DNA of 64,000 nt from Paramecium sonneborni (taxonomy: Eukaryota > Ciliophora > Oligohymenophorea > Peniculida > Parameciidae), in assembly GCA_905182985.1 (NCBI GenBank), contig CAJJDN010000091.1, forward strand, positions 349,946 to 413,945, in the 5' to 3' direction. The notes under the pieces are model-generated. The model was not told the DNA's origin, did no database searches, and worked only from the letters and a program-made list of their open reading frames with translations. This document shows positions 23,987 to 37,700 of this stretch, one piece after another (the stretch's first letter is position 1; each line of letters begins with the position of its first letter). The translations under genes were made by a program, and so were the position numbers.

Positions 23987-26900
23987 TCAAAATGCTAAAT
24001 TAAAAATTATTATTGGGATGATTAAAAATGAGCCCTGATTATTAGTTTAATTTTTATTTTGATTATCAGTTTTAGATTCATTTTGATTATTAGTGTTGTT
24101 TTGTAATAAGCACCTTTAACATTGGAGTGTTTATGAGTTCCAAGTGTAAGTAAATGCTGATTAATAATAGCAATCTGTAGGATTCAAAATATTTAGAGGA
24201 TCATCAGTAACACATTTTTAATCTTTAAGGATACATATAATGTATTTATCATGATTAAAATTAGGAACTGGTCGACAAATTTGACCCTTGGCAAAAGTTT
24301 CACATGTATGATTAAGACATTTAGATTCTGAATTCCAAAAACAAGATTTATTAGAATTACAAGCATATTTATCTTAATTAGCTTAAGTACAATCAGAAAA
24401 ATTATTGCAAGTTCCAAAATGATGATTATTTATACTAGGTGTAAAAAAACATGGTTAACCATTTATTCCTCCTCCATTACAAGATATAACATTATTATAA
24501 GTTTTACATTCAGCTTTGGCAATACAATTTTAACCATTAGAAACACATTATTAGTTAGTAATTTGACAAATAGAATTTGTGATACCATTTGGAATATCAT
24601 CACATTATTTTAATCTACATAGTTTTTAGTTTTAAATATGATTTGATAAAAAACAATCACCATCTATTCCAATATAGCATCCAAATTAATTATAAGATTA
24701 ACAATTTGAGATTGGAATACAACTATTACCATTAGTAGTACATTATAATTAATTTATCATAATGGTTTAGCATATTTCATGACTGGAATATTAGAAATCA
24801 TAACATTACATCAACCTACAAGAAGTATTGTTCCAAATGCAAATTCCATCAATTCCTATTTTGCATTCGATTTCATTGTGATAATCAATACAATTTTATT
24901 TATCAACACATCTTGTTCCATCAGATATACATCCAATTAAAAGACATTCTTCATTAATTGATGAAATAAGATTTGAGCATTATTAGAATTTACTACATTT
25001 ACCTGTTGGTAACCATACACATATTCCATCTGTACCAATGTTACAAGATTCTTATAAAATAGTATCTTAACAAGTAGTAATAGGAATACAGTATTATCCA
25101 TTGGTAGTACATTAAGAAGAGAACTATTAGCATTCGAAATGAGTGTTTTATTTTACATCTTAGCATTTGGTAAATAAGTGACAGGATCCATTAACCCACA
25201 AACATGGACCAAGATCAGATAGAGTGCAAAGATTTTAATCGATGAATCCATTACATGAATCAACACATTTTTTTCCATTTGTTCTACATGTTGATGAATA
25301 TTTTCGACATTATTAATCAGAGTATGCTATCCCATCAGAACATGTAAATTCTCTACATTTACCATTTTCCCATTTACACTAATTTTTTTTGTCTCTCAAA
25401 GATATAGCATATTAACATATAGATTCTTTAATATATGATGAACATAAACCCATAGTTATACAACCAGCACCTGTAGAAGTACATAGAATTGAAAATTATT
25501 AACATTATTCATGTTTTTTTATATTTGAAGATAAATCTTCACATTATTATTCATGACAAGTATTTGTTTTTTCATTCCAAAAACATTATTATCCATCTAC
25601 TTTTGTATTAAAGCATTATGTTAAAGTAGTACCAGACATTTTTTGACATTTGTCTGTTGTTTTAGTGCATTATTAGACCCAAGTACACTCATTTCTTAGA
25701 TTGCAAGAATCATATGAAATTAGATTGTTACATGATTTAATATGAGAACAACCATAACCTGTAGTATAACATCTTTTATGATAATTTTAACAATCTTCAT
25801 CAGTTTTCAAATTGTTTGGAGCTTCATTACATTCTCTTTGAGAGCAAAAACCATATAAACCAACTTTACATGGACCATCTATAGCAATATAATTAGAACA
25901 AGTCTTATCATCTTATCCTTTAAATTATTGGCATGTTTGACCATAATTAATACAACTAGTTCCATCAAAAACACAAAAAATTTTAATTTATGTCGTAGGT
26001 TTCATTCCTGAATAACAATCTTCATTACTTTATCCTAATACATCACTACATTTCATTTCTATACAATTAGATTTCAAAGATGCTTATGAAGTATTCCAAC
26101 AATATTTTGTTCCATTACTTCCCATAAATTAAGAACAAGTGTTTTAATCTCCAATATAAGCTCTACATGGTAAATTTTAATCAATACATCCAATACCTTT
26201 ACTCACACATCCAATCATATAATCAGAACATTCTTTATTAGAAAGAGCAATAGTATTATCTGTACAAGATCTTTGTTTACATATACTATCTTAAGTATTA
26301 TCTATTTCCCCAGAACAATATTTATAAATTTTGTTATTATTTAAATCTAAACCTATAAATTATTTGAATTTTTCACATTATATTTTAGTACCTCTATATG
26401 AAGAACAAGGTTCTGTATTTGGAATGCATCCTTTGCCTCTAGTTACACATTCTTTTAAATAATATTCACATTCATCATCAGTCATAGCAGTTACATTGTC
26501 ATAACATGATTTATTTACACAATTTCTTATTGTTTCTTATGCTGGTACCATTAATGTACATTTATCTATTCCATTTTTCTCAGTTATTGAATTACAAAAC
26601 TCAAAAGAACCACTCATTTAGTTGCAATTTAAATTTATATCAACACATATTTGTCCATTTGTTTTACATGTGTTTTTGTATTTTTTACAATCTAAATCAG
26701 AATAATACTTAACATCATTGCATTGTCTATCTTTACATTTTTAATTTAAATAATCAAAAGCACAAAATTCATCATTAATATTTTAAATTCCCTCACACCA
26801 TTCTTTTCTCTCTTTATCATCTCCTCCTGTAAATATATATGTTGCACAAGTTACTTTGTTTAAACATTATAATTTATAATATATACATTATGGAGCATTA

Positions 26901-29900
26901 TTAATACAATCTCTCTCATTTGAATCATTATCACTACAAATTTATGCTCTACATTTAAGATACGAATCTTTTATACAAGGATAACCTTAAATTGATTTTA
27001 TTAATTTGCATTAAATTTCTTCTTGGTCTTATTATGGGCCTAAATTCCATTGTATAGTACTATCATAACTAAAACAATCTCCAAGTGAAATACAATTTAT
27101 ATTATTAATAGATGTACAACTTTTTGAATATGTATCCTTTAAAAGTGAGCAAATACCTAGTTTATCAAATACTTAAGATACATCATAATTTTCACATGAA
27201 CTTACTCTTGTACAAAATTAACCTTGAACATAAGTGCAAGTCCCTAAAGCTTTTAAATTTTCACAAAATTCTTATTTTTTTTATAGATTATATCCAATTG
27301 ATTCTATATCTTCACAGTTAGCATCATCATTTATGCATAAACCCTTATAATAGACACATTTTAATCCTACTCCTTTCATATCACAATCTATCTATGATTA
27401 AGGATAAAAAATATCAGAACAAATTTAGGATCTGCAATTTTAATAATTTTCTGAGTATAGACATTATCTTCCTAAATCATCAATCTATAATAAACAATGA
27501 TTATAATAATCTTCACACTTTACTGCTGGCTGACAAGAATTTGGGATATGGGCTTCATAAGTACAATTCAATTATGGATCTTAAGACTTGTAGTTTTAAC
27601 AATACATTATCTTTACCTCATCAGATTCAATTTAGATTTCATATTCAAATGGAATTTATGATTAATCTGAACAATCATTAAATTAAGTATTTTAAGGCCA
27701 ACATTAATTCTTAAAATAAAAGCAATTATTTAAATGATTATCGCAATCATTTTGGCTTTAAGGATAAGGAATATTTTTACAGCCTCCTTCTTAACAACGA
27801 TTTTAATCATTTTAATCAAAAAAACATAATCTATCCTTCATAATTTTAGTTTAACTTGTACAATATTCATTTTTGGCATAATTTATATCCATCCCATTCC
27901 AAATTCCTGTTGTCGGAATTTCTAAGTAACAATCGCTATTACTACCTCGTTAGCATATAGTTTTATCAGGAGATAATTCACAATAAATATCTCGAATAAA
28001 CATACTTCTACAATAAAGAGATTTTAATGAGTCATTATATGCATCATCTGGAAAAGTAGTGGGACAAGCTGTCAATAATTCATAGCATTTTTCATTAAAA
28101 TAATAGCATTTAATTCCATATTTATCACAATCTTTTTAACTTCTTGGATATTAAATACTATTACATGTCATATCAGAGCAAGCATTTCCTGCATGCCATG
28201 TACAATATTTATATTAAGTATTTCCTGATCCAATACTATTTATATCAGATATTGCATTTAGTTATTCACATACGATTCTTCTCTAAAAATCATAAATGTA
28301 TTCCGTTTAAAAAATGTATTCGAAGCAATTTTGTTTTATTGTGACACAACCTTAAAAATCTTAGCAATATCCCTTCTTATAACCTAAGTGATAATTGCAA
28401 CTTGAAGCTGATTGAAATTAAATTTTTTCACAAGTATTCTTAAGGCTACAATTAGAATCACCAATTTGATAGGAACAACTAATGCCATTTGTATTTTTTA
28501 AAGATGAGCAATAATACATTCTTTGTAGATTATTTAAATTATTATTGAAATCATATGAACAGTCTATTTTATTTTGTAAATAGCAAACTGAATATAAAGT
28601 TGAAGTACAGGTTTCATCAGATAAGGTAGAAATATTCTTCATTAAATATGTCTCGCATGATAAAGTTCGAATATTATATTAGAATTGTTGACAAGTTCTT
28701 TTTGAACAAGTGATTTCATCTCTATTCCATCCACACAATAATCCATTATTATCTTTAATGTTTATACAATACTCAAATTTTTATGAATCTGATATAGCAG
28801 AATCAGGTATATAGTATTGATTACAAGCTTATGCATCAATACAAGGAGTTTCAGTTTTATAAAATCTGCATGTTGATTTATAATTAAAACAATCAAAGGT
28901 CTTGATTGCTATAATATCAGAGCATTCTCTATTTTGGCAGTAATCAAAACTAATACATTAAACTAATTTAGATCCAGAAGAATTACTACCAGAGTAATTT
29001 TAACAAGTGTTTATAGTTCCAGTTTATTAAACACAAGTTATTTTATTATCAACACAACCTCCTCCTGATCTAGCAATACAATCACTTTTGAATTCTCTGC
29101 ATTCTTAATCTGAAGTGGCTGTTTAATTATTCCAACAATTTCTAATTTAACATTATGATTCATAGTCTTATTCTCCATAACAGTACTTTGGTCCATTTTG
29201 ACCAACTATAACCATATCACAAAAATTAAAATCACCAAAATAACTTTGACAGGTTGCAATTGTAGGATCAACACATCCGCCGTTTCCATTATAAACACAT
29301 CCATCTAAATATTTATTACAATATTAGGCATCAGTACCTTTAGGAACTACAGCATGGAAACATTCTCTATTAATACAAAATGAATTTGATTTTGCATCAG
29401 AATAATTATAACATTATCTTCTAATTAGATTGGATTAAGAACCCGAAAAATAACCAATCAAATTACTACATTATTCTTAATTACCTTACATGGATGTACA
29501 TCTAGTTGAATAGGTAACACATTAAGATCCATTATATACACATTCTGGTAAATAATATTCACAAGATAGAGAACCTGCTTCTATAATTAGATTGATATCA
29601 GAACATTTTCTTGTAATACATTAAGTACTAACTGTTGCCTCAGGAGTNNNNNNNNNNNNNNNNNNNNNNNNNNNNNNNNNNNNNNNNNNNNNNNNNNNNN
29701 NNNNNNNNNNNNNNNNNNNNNNNNNNNNNNNNNNNNNNNNNNNNNNNNNNNNNNNNNNNNNNNNNNNNNNNNNNNNNNNNNNNNNNNNNNNNNNNNNNNN
29801 NNNNNNNNNNNNNNNNNNNNNNNNNNNNNNNNNNNNNNNNNNNNNNNNNNNNNNNNNNNNNNNNNNNNNNNNNNNNNNNNNNNNNNAAATATGTCTCGCA

Positions 29901-32681
29901 TGATAAAGTTCGAATATTATATTAGAATTGTTGACAAGTTCTTTTTGAACAAGTGATTTCATCTCTATTCCATCCACACAATAATCCATTATTATCTTTA
30001 ATGTTTATACAATACTCAAATTTTTATGAATCTGATATAGCAGAATCAGGTATATAGTATTGATTACAAGCTTATGCATCAATACAAGGAGTTTCAGTTT
30101 TATAAAATCTGCATGTTGATTTATAATTAAAACAATCAAAGGTCTTGATTGCTATAATATCAGAGCATTCTCTATTTTGGCAGTAATCAAAACTAATACA
30201 TTAAACTAATTTAGATCCAGAAGAATTACTACCAGAGTAATTTTAACAAGTGTTTATAGTTCCAGTTTATTAAACACAAGTTATTTTATTATCAACACAA
30301 CCTCCTCCTGATCTAGCAATACAATCACTTTTGAATTCTCTGCATTCTTAATCTGAAGTGGCTGTTTAATTATTCCAACAATTTCTAATTTAACATTATG
30401 ATTCATAGTCTTATTCTCCATAACAGTACTTTGGTCCATTTTGACCAACTATAACCATATCACAAAAATTAAAATCACCAAAATAACTTTGACAGGTTGC
30501 AATTGTAGGATCAACACATCCGCCGTTTCCATTATAAACACATCCATCTAAATATTTATTACAATATTAGGCATCAGTACCTTTAGGAACTACAGCATGG
30601 AAACATTCTCTATTAATACAAAATGAATTTGATTTTGCATCAGAATAATTATAACATTATCTTCTAATTAGATTGGATTAAGAACCCGAAAAATAACCAA
30701 TCAAATTACTACATTATTCTTAATTACCTTACATGGATGTACATCTAGTTGAATAGGTAACACATTAAGATCCATTATATACACATTCTGGTAAATAATA
30801 TTCACAAGATAGAGAACCTGCTTCTATAATTAGATTGATATCAGAACATTTTCTTGTAATACATTAAGTACTAACTGTTGCCTCAGGAGTATTATTACAA
30901 TAGGCAGGATAATTCAAACACATAGTTTAGGTACCTCTAAGTTAATAACAATCATATCTTGTTATGCAAGAGTTTATTCTATTACTAACACATTCAGATA
31001 AAGCAGTTTAACAATTATAATCATTGTTATAATAAATTCCTTTTAAATCTGAACACTCTAATTTCTTGCAACGATTATCCAACCAAATACATTTTTAAAG
31101 TACATATATAGGATTATCATTCTCAATATATTCATTATTAATCTTAACCTTTGCTTGATTTGAAATGCAAACACTCTTATTTTTAAAATTACTGCAATCA
31201 CTATTATTGAAACATAAGGATTACCAAGTACAATTACTAGTACCTTAACAAGTTATTTCCTTTTCTGTTTGATCACAACTTGTTTATCTAACACAACCAT
31301 TCCCAGTTGACAAACAACCTGAAAAATAATCTAAACATTAACTATTAGATTGTAAATATGAAGGAGCTAATTTACATTCTCTTACAGTACAATAATTTCC
31401 ACTCACCCAAGTACATTTACCTTCTTTTCCAATAAGTGATAAACATGTATTTAAATCTCCAATATAATCCTAACAAGATTTCATATTTTATCTTAAACTA
31501 CATCCATTTCCTGTTGAAAAGCAAGCTATTTAAAATTAATTGCATTCTTCATCAGTTTTAAAATACTTAGGTGCATCTTCACAATTTTTAGGTTAACATG
31601 GTAAATCTAATGTAAAATCAACACCCTTGCAATAACCATCTGATCCTTTATACTCTTAACATGTCAACTCATTTCCTTGATATGAATCACATTTGCTTAA
31701 ATACGAAACACAGAATTTTCCATTAGATACACAATTAAATTAATAAGCTTTACAAAGTTCATCAGTATTAAAATAACCATCTTGACATCTCCTTTATCTA
31801 CAACTAGATTCTCCTTAGTCACCTTCACAAATACCATCCATTCCAATAAATTTTGTGCATGTTATTTTATCTCCTAAATAATCTTAACAATATAATTTTC
31901 TATCGGAATCAACACATCCCTTTCCTATTGTTTTGCATCCTTTTTAATACTAATTACACATTTCATCAGTATTCAAATCCAAAGGTGCATTGTTGCATAT
32001 TCTTGCTTAACAATAATTTGAATTCTAAGCTAATTCACAGTTACCATCTTTACCAATCATTTCTGAACATTTTACTTTATCTTCTACATAAATATAACAT
32101 GGAGGAAGTGGAGATGTCCAACAACCCTTCCCTCTACTTATACATCCTTATAACCATTATGAACATTATTCATCTGTTGTCAATGAATCATTATCACCAC
32201 ATGTAACATCTCTACACCCATCTGTTTAATTCCAAATACACCATTTTCTTTCTGGTGTTATTTATATACTCTAGCATTATTATTAATTATAATCAGAACA
32301 CTTTCCAATATCAGTACATTTCTCTCCATTATTCATACAAAAAATAGATATGTTTTAACAATTTTCATCATTTTTTCTTTTATATACAGAACAACCTGTA
32401 AAATTTATACATTTAGAATCTATATATGCACATCCAAATATTCTAGAACACTTCTCTCTTTCGTATTATTATTCACAATAACTTTTATAGGTCGCCTTCT
32501 AATATGGTTTACATTAATCTGTGCTCTTATCCCATGTACAAAAACTAAAATTTTTTTTACCATCATATTGACAATCATTTATCGATTTTAATTAAGAACA
32601 ATCATTACATTTGTCTTCCTTATTTACAGTGAAAGAATAAATGATACTTACTAGATAGAAATAAACTATCAATTTTTTCAT
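23987..32681 (-). CDS. Giant Paramecium surface-antigen (PSA-repeat) protein, GPI-type tail
   Basis: A single intronless frame encodes a secreted protein of very regular Cys spacing. The signal peptide is MKKLIVYFYLVSIIYSF. Repeats of about 70 residues follow, with the order W/C cluster - C.xAP - TDExCxxYxxGCxTxGxGC - CxxYxGDxxTC - DGxCxW, for example CNNAPLDLNTDEMC then YQKGCKTIGKGC. This is the pattern of the Paramecium surface antigen (PSA) domain. The C-terminus has an Asn-rich spacer and a short hydrophobic end (FLIIPIIIFNLAF) just before TGA, as for GPI anchoring. The segment is 8695 nt and contains a 1004-nt exact duplication around a 239-N gap. Subtracting the 1243-nt excess leaves 7452 nt, exactly 2484 codons (2483 aa), close to known immobilization antigens (about 2500-2700 aa). 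Uncorrected, the frame shifts by one at the gap. I read the N-terminal, gap-adjacent and C-terminal parts codon by codon and sampled the rest. Confidence 0.9.
28644..29647. repeat. 1004-nt exact duplication, copy 1, left of 239-N gap
   Basis: Identical to 29887-30890 as far as I compared and bounded exactly by the N run 29648-29886. Keeping one copy restores the open frame of the surface antigen, so this looks like two overlapping contigs that were not merged, not a biological tandem repeat. Confidence 0.9.
29887..30890. repeat. 1004-nt exact duplication, copy 2, right of 239-N gap
   Basis: Second copy of 28644-29647, starting at the first base after the N run. It continues without break into the N-terminal half of the surface antigen. 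Confidence 0.9.
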
Positions 32682-34786
32682 CTTTTTGATATTTATATAT
32701 ATTTATTTATTTTATTATTAACCTTCAAAATTAATTTATGTATTCTTATCATATCTAGCAGAATCTACATCAATAATACACAGTTTTACAACACTCTATA
32801 AGATTTTTATTTTCTTAATTCTTAAGTTCATACTATTTATTTTCTTAAATGCAGATACTATGAATTCATATGATTAAAATTTCTATGGGGTTAATTAATT
32901 ATATTTATTTAATGAATAATTTTTATTTAAAGTAACATTTTTTAATTATTTTTCTAACAATTTTTAGTAATTTAAAAACACAAATAACACAATTTATTAT
33001 CAAATCTCTTATATGGATTTTTCTCTGATAAAAAGATTATGGGATCAATTTTAAATTGCATATTTTCGAATAGCCATACAGAAAAGGAATTATATAAATT
33101 AAAAAAATTCTTATTAGATTATTAAATTGATCTTATAAATCATAATTTTCAATTTCCCAGATCTTAAAAAAATTTCGGATAGAAAGAATTTTTAATTAAG
33201 ATAATTTTCAAACAAATATGAATTAATAAATAATTTTTTGCCATCTCTTGATAATTTAATATCACTAGTTTGTAAGGATCTAATTAAGGTTATATCAGAG
33301 ATTTTAAATGAATAATCAAGTAAATATTACTTATCAATAATTATTTTTATAATGTTTGCTAAAATTTTTTTTTTTGATAAAATGAAATAATAATATAAAT
33401 TATTTTTTTTATTTTATATAAAGATTCATAATGTCAGATGAAAAAGTGTATTTTTGCTTTAATTAAAATTCTACTGCTTTAAAAATATCAAATTTCCCAT
33501 TAGAAGAATATTTTATAGTACATCATAAATTTTTAATAATTTGAAAGCTCAACTTTAATTTATTAAAAAAATTAAAATTAATACAAAAATATTAATTTAA
33601 TTGTGCATTTGATAAGGCAATCTTATGAAATTCATCTACATTTATAACTATTTTCAGACCTCATTTCTTTCTAAAATATTTTTTGAGAAAATATGTTGTT
33701 TTGGTTGGAAAAAATATCAATTTTGTTTCACTTAATATGAGTAAGAAAAGATATGATTTTATCTTAATTAGATATTTTTTTCATTTTAAGTTTGATTCAT
33801 GTCACTTTTTATAATTATTCTGTCCTTTTAAGCTCAAAGGTTCGAATAAATAACGAAACAATATGTAAAACAAAATACTTTAACAATCATATAAAAAGCA
33901 ATAAATAAAAAAATAATAACATAAAAACATTATTATTATTAGTAAATCTTTTTGCAATAAATTTAAATAATTGAAAGAAATATATATCGTAATAAAAAAA
34001 ATAATTTGATTCATAGTCAAGTTTATATAAATTGATTAATGTTATTACATGAATTTTTGTTTTCAAAGGTATTAGATTCTAATGAAGGTTTTTTTAATAC
34101 TAGAATTTAGAGATATTTAAGAACTAAGGGAAGAATACAATCTCACATAAAGTATAATTCTAGATATTCCTCAAGTTTCATATAATTGAGAAAGACGAAG
34201 ATGATTAAATTATGCATTGATGTTTTGAGTTTATAGAAAAATTTTAATGATTTATATTAGATCAATAGATTAATACTATTGCTTCACCATGAATATTGAT
34301 CACTATTGAAGATAATTTATAAAATGAGAAGTCTAATTTAAGTTTTTGTAATTGATCTAATTCACCTACAGTTTAAAATTAAGTCAATTATTGAATTATA
34401 ATTAGTTATATTAAATTAATCAACTTAATGCAAACCTAAAAGTTAAATAGAATATAATGATTTTTACTTTTAAAATATGTTTGATTTCATAAAGCATATA
34501 GAATTAATAAGGAAATTTAGAAAATTTAAATATAGCATACCTAAATAAGCCTTTTACAGAATACATTCTATCTGTTATTATGATAAAATTAATCATACAG
34601 TCAATTCTTTTTTTGATTAAAATAAACTAAGTGTAATTGAAAAAATAAAATTTAATAATTTATTGTTATAAAAATATTTATTTCTTAAATAAGATTATTT
34701 AGAAATAAAGAATTTATTAAAAATGTTATCCTATTTGAAATAGTTGCTTAAATGTTAAATTTACAGATAATTTTATAAAAATTAAA
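32682..34786. other. Spacer; only short uncertain blocks
   Basis: About 2.1 kb between two giant minus-strand genes. A 37-codon plus-strand frame at 33431-33544 (MSDEKVYFCFNQNS, then SNFPLEEYF) ends in TGA and looks like the first exon of a lost gene. Another block from 34085 (MKVFLILEFRDIQELREEYN) also runs into TGA after about 36 codons. Neither can be extended by a convincing intron. The promoter of the surface antigen should lie in the left part. Confidence 0.4.
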
Positions 34787-37700
34787 TCATTAATTATCTT
34801 TTAATAAATTGGAGGCTATTGTAATTTTGAGTGAATTTGCCTGTGATTTAGCTCTCTGTAAGCAACTATTTTTCACGCTTATATTTAAATAATAAAATTA
34901 CCTTAAGTTTTCTAGGTTTCTTTAAAATAAGACTTTTTTCAAATTTTTGATATTAGTTTTAACTTTATCTTCTTTCTATCTTAGGAAATCTAACTTTTTT
35001 TTTAAAAACTTTGTAAATATAAAATTAGGTCTCAAAATTTAAAATGCATATAATAAAAGTGATAAAATTGGCAACCTATATTTTGAATAATAGACTCTCA
35101 GAATATTAACAATAAATGGGTAACTCAAAATTACACCATTTAAAATGATAATTGTTTGAATGATTATTTCAAGATTTGATTATCCTTATTATTTGCAAGT
35201 GTATTTTACAACTGCTAAAAATAATGCAATTGAACATAACTGACCACTTTAGATATCATAAATATTAAATTTAGTTAGTATGTAGGGTTTATAGTATTGA
35301 GCAGTTAACTAGTAAACCAATAAACAAAGCCCTAATATTGAAGCTTTCAAAAAGATGTCGCTTTCAAAATATATTAGAATAATAATAATAATGGTTTTCT
35401 TCCACAATTTAATCATTTCCCAAAAATAGTTCTTTTTAGTATATTCATTAAATAAATAGCCAATATGTCTTCTAAAACTTATTTTATTATGCTTATCTTG
35501 ATTGATGTACAAAATTAAAAATAAGGATACTGGTAATATTAATCCTACTAATATAGATCCAGGTATTGCAAATGCATAAATCCATGTAATATGATTTTAT
35601 GAACCATAAATCAAGGATACATCTCCAGATATATAACTTAAATTTGATATCTTCCTAACTGCTAAAATTAAAAAAAATCTAAATATAATTATAAATTTTA
35701 CTGATTGATCAATGAGGCATAATTTTAGATATATAAATAAAGACAAGCAATTGTAATAATTCTGCTATGGAATTTAGATTTTTTAAATAATGATATTATT
35801 TAAAATCCGATAAATATAATTACTATTTAGCTGATCATCAATCCCAGCATTACTAAAATTCTACTGTACATTAATTCCATCACTGAAATTTCTGCTAAAA
35901 AACATTCAAAATAGTTAGCCATAAAATAAGAAGTATCATTAGACTGTTTGATAAAGTTTAATTAAAATGAAAAGTTAATATTAAATGTAAATATGAGAGA
36001 AAATACCCATAAATAATTTAAAAATAATTTCAGTAAGATACTTTCATGATCTAAAATATTTATATCACTTTACCTTAATTGAGTTTGAACAAAATTTCTG
36101 TAAAATTTTATCTAATTTTAAGTTATGTAAAGAGTTAATTTGATTTTTCAATACTTTTGATTGTTAAAAGAGTGGAAACAACAGCCCTATCATAAATTTA
36201 ATAAAAATATACCAAATTGATAAAAGAAAAAAAGTTAAAAGTCTTGAAGAAAGCTCTTGACATTATTAACAATCCACTTATTATTAATTTTTAAAGAATT
36301 TTCCATCTCCTCTTATATTAAATCTATCACATTCTTCACAATATCCTCCTAAATGTCCAATTGAACAGAGATCATTACCTACATTCCATCCTCCTAGACA
36401 ATTAATTGGATTTTTATAGCAATATTCTACAAAGTCAGAAATTTAATTTGGTCTCCAAAATCCAGGTTTTAATTAAATTCTATTCGATGTAATAGCTTCA
36501 AATTTATTTTTATCAAAAATTGAACATTTTGTAGTATTATATGTCACAGAATAAAATCCTTATTCAGATTTACATCTTTAACAACCAGAAAAAATGTAAA
36601 ATTCTCCTAATTAACATAAGAAACTATTAACTCTTATTCTATAGGCTAAGCTCTCTTACTAATATTGTGTATTACAATAAATTAATATTTCGTATATTTT
36701 GTTATCCTGCAAATATGGATCTAAATTAAATTCTAATGAACTTAAATTAAAACTTTTTGTATCTTAATTAAAATGAATTATTGAAATTTATGTTAATTCA
36801 ATTACTTTTGATGATTGAATATCAAAAATTTATTAATATATTTTGCAGGTTGAATTATCAAAGGTAATTAATTTTTCATTCATACTATTTTTTAACATTA
36901 TAGTGAATTCATCTAGATAAGATTAATATTTCTAAAGCTTAGAATTATAAAGTTGATAATTCTATATCTATTACCCGCTAGGAATAAGTAAAAAATTAGA
37001 TTATATGACACTTCCTTAAGATATGATATAAAAGGGTCTTAATTTTAAAATCTAATAGGGGTTTTATTCAATTTAATGTTCTTATGAAAACATTTCTTGT
37101 AAATTTATTTATAATATCAATCGTGTTGGTAATTCATTTAGATTATCTGAGGATAATTAAGCTTCATTAAATAAGAGAAATGACTAGATGAAATTATTTT
37201 AACTCAAACTGCTATTTCCATTTAAATATATGCCTCCTGCTAAGGCTGCTTTGTTATTACAAATTATGCTAGATTAAATAGTAAATCTTTCAGAACCTTC
37301 TTCAAAATAAAAACCACCTCCAATAGAACTAGCAGTATTATTAATAATTTTAGAATTTGATAATTTAACTTTTAAATTTTAGATAAACAGACCAGATCCT
37401 TATCTACCATTGTTAGATATAAAGCTTGAATAATCTATTTATATTTTAGACTCAATTTTTCTATTTGATTTCGCCAAAATACAACCATAATTATTGATAA
37501 AGTTCTTTATGCAAAATAGTTCAGAGATTTATATTTTTTTAAAAGCGCTTATGTCAAAAAATAATAAACCTTCATAACAATATTAGCAGTTGTTATTCAA
37601 AATAAAAATCTTATTAAAAGAAACAATAGTTTAATTTGTCAAACTTTTTACTTTGATTAAGGATCCATTCTGGTTTGAATTAGAACGAATTTCTTCAAAA

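Noticed and set aside
24193..24417. Minus-strand 74-codon frame at the 3' end of the antigen
   Set aside because: It is frame-shifted relative to the true reading, which has the Cys pattern and the GPI-type tail.
29587..29989. Open frames running through the N run
   Set aside because: They consist mostly of unknown residues; the real frame is recovered by collapsing the duplicated 1004-nt block.
24419..32206. Many plus-strand open frames of 60-120 codons inside the surface antigen
   Set aside because: They are antisense or out-of-frame shadows of the minus-strand antigen; the Cys-periodic minus frame explains the sequence.
34085..34260. Short plus-strand block MKVFLILEFRDIQELREEYN as a gene
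   Set aside because: Stops at TGA after about 36 codons and no intron candidate restores the frame; kept only as part of the spacer description.
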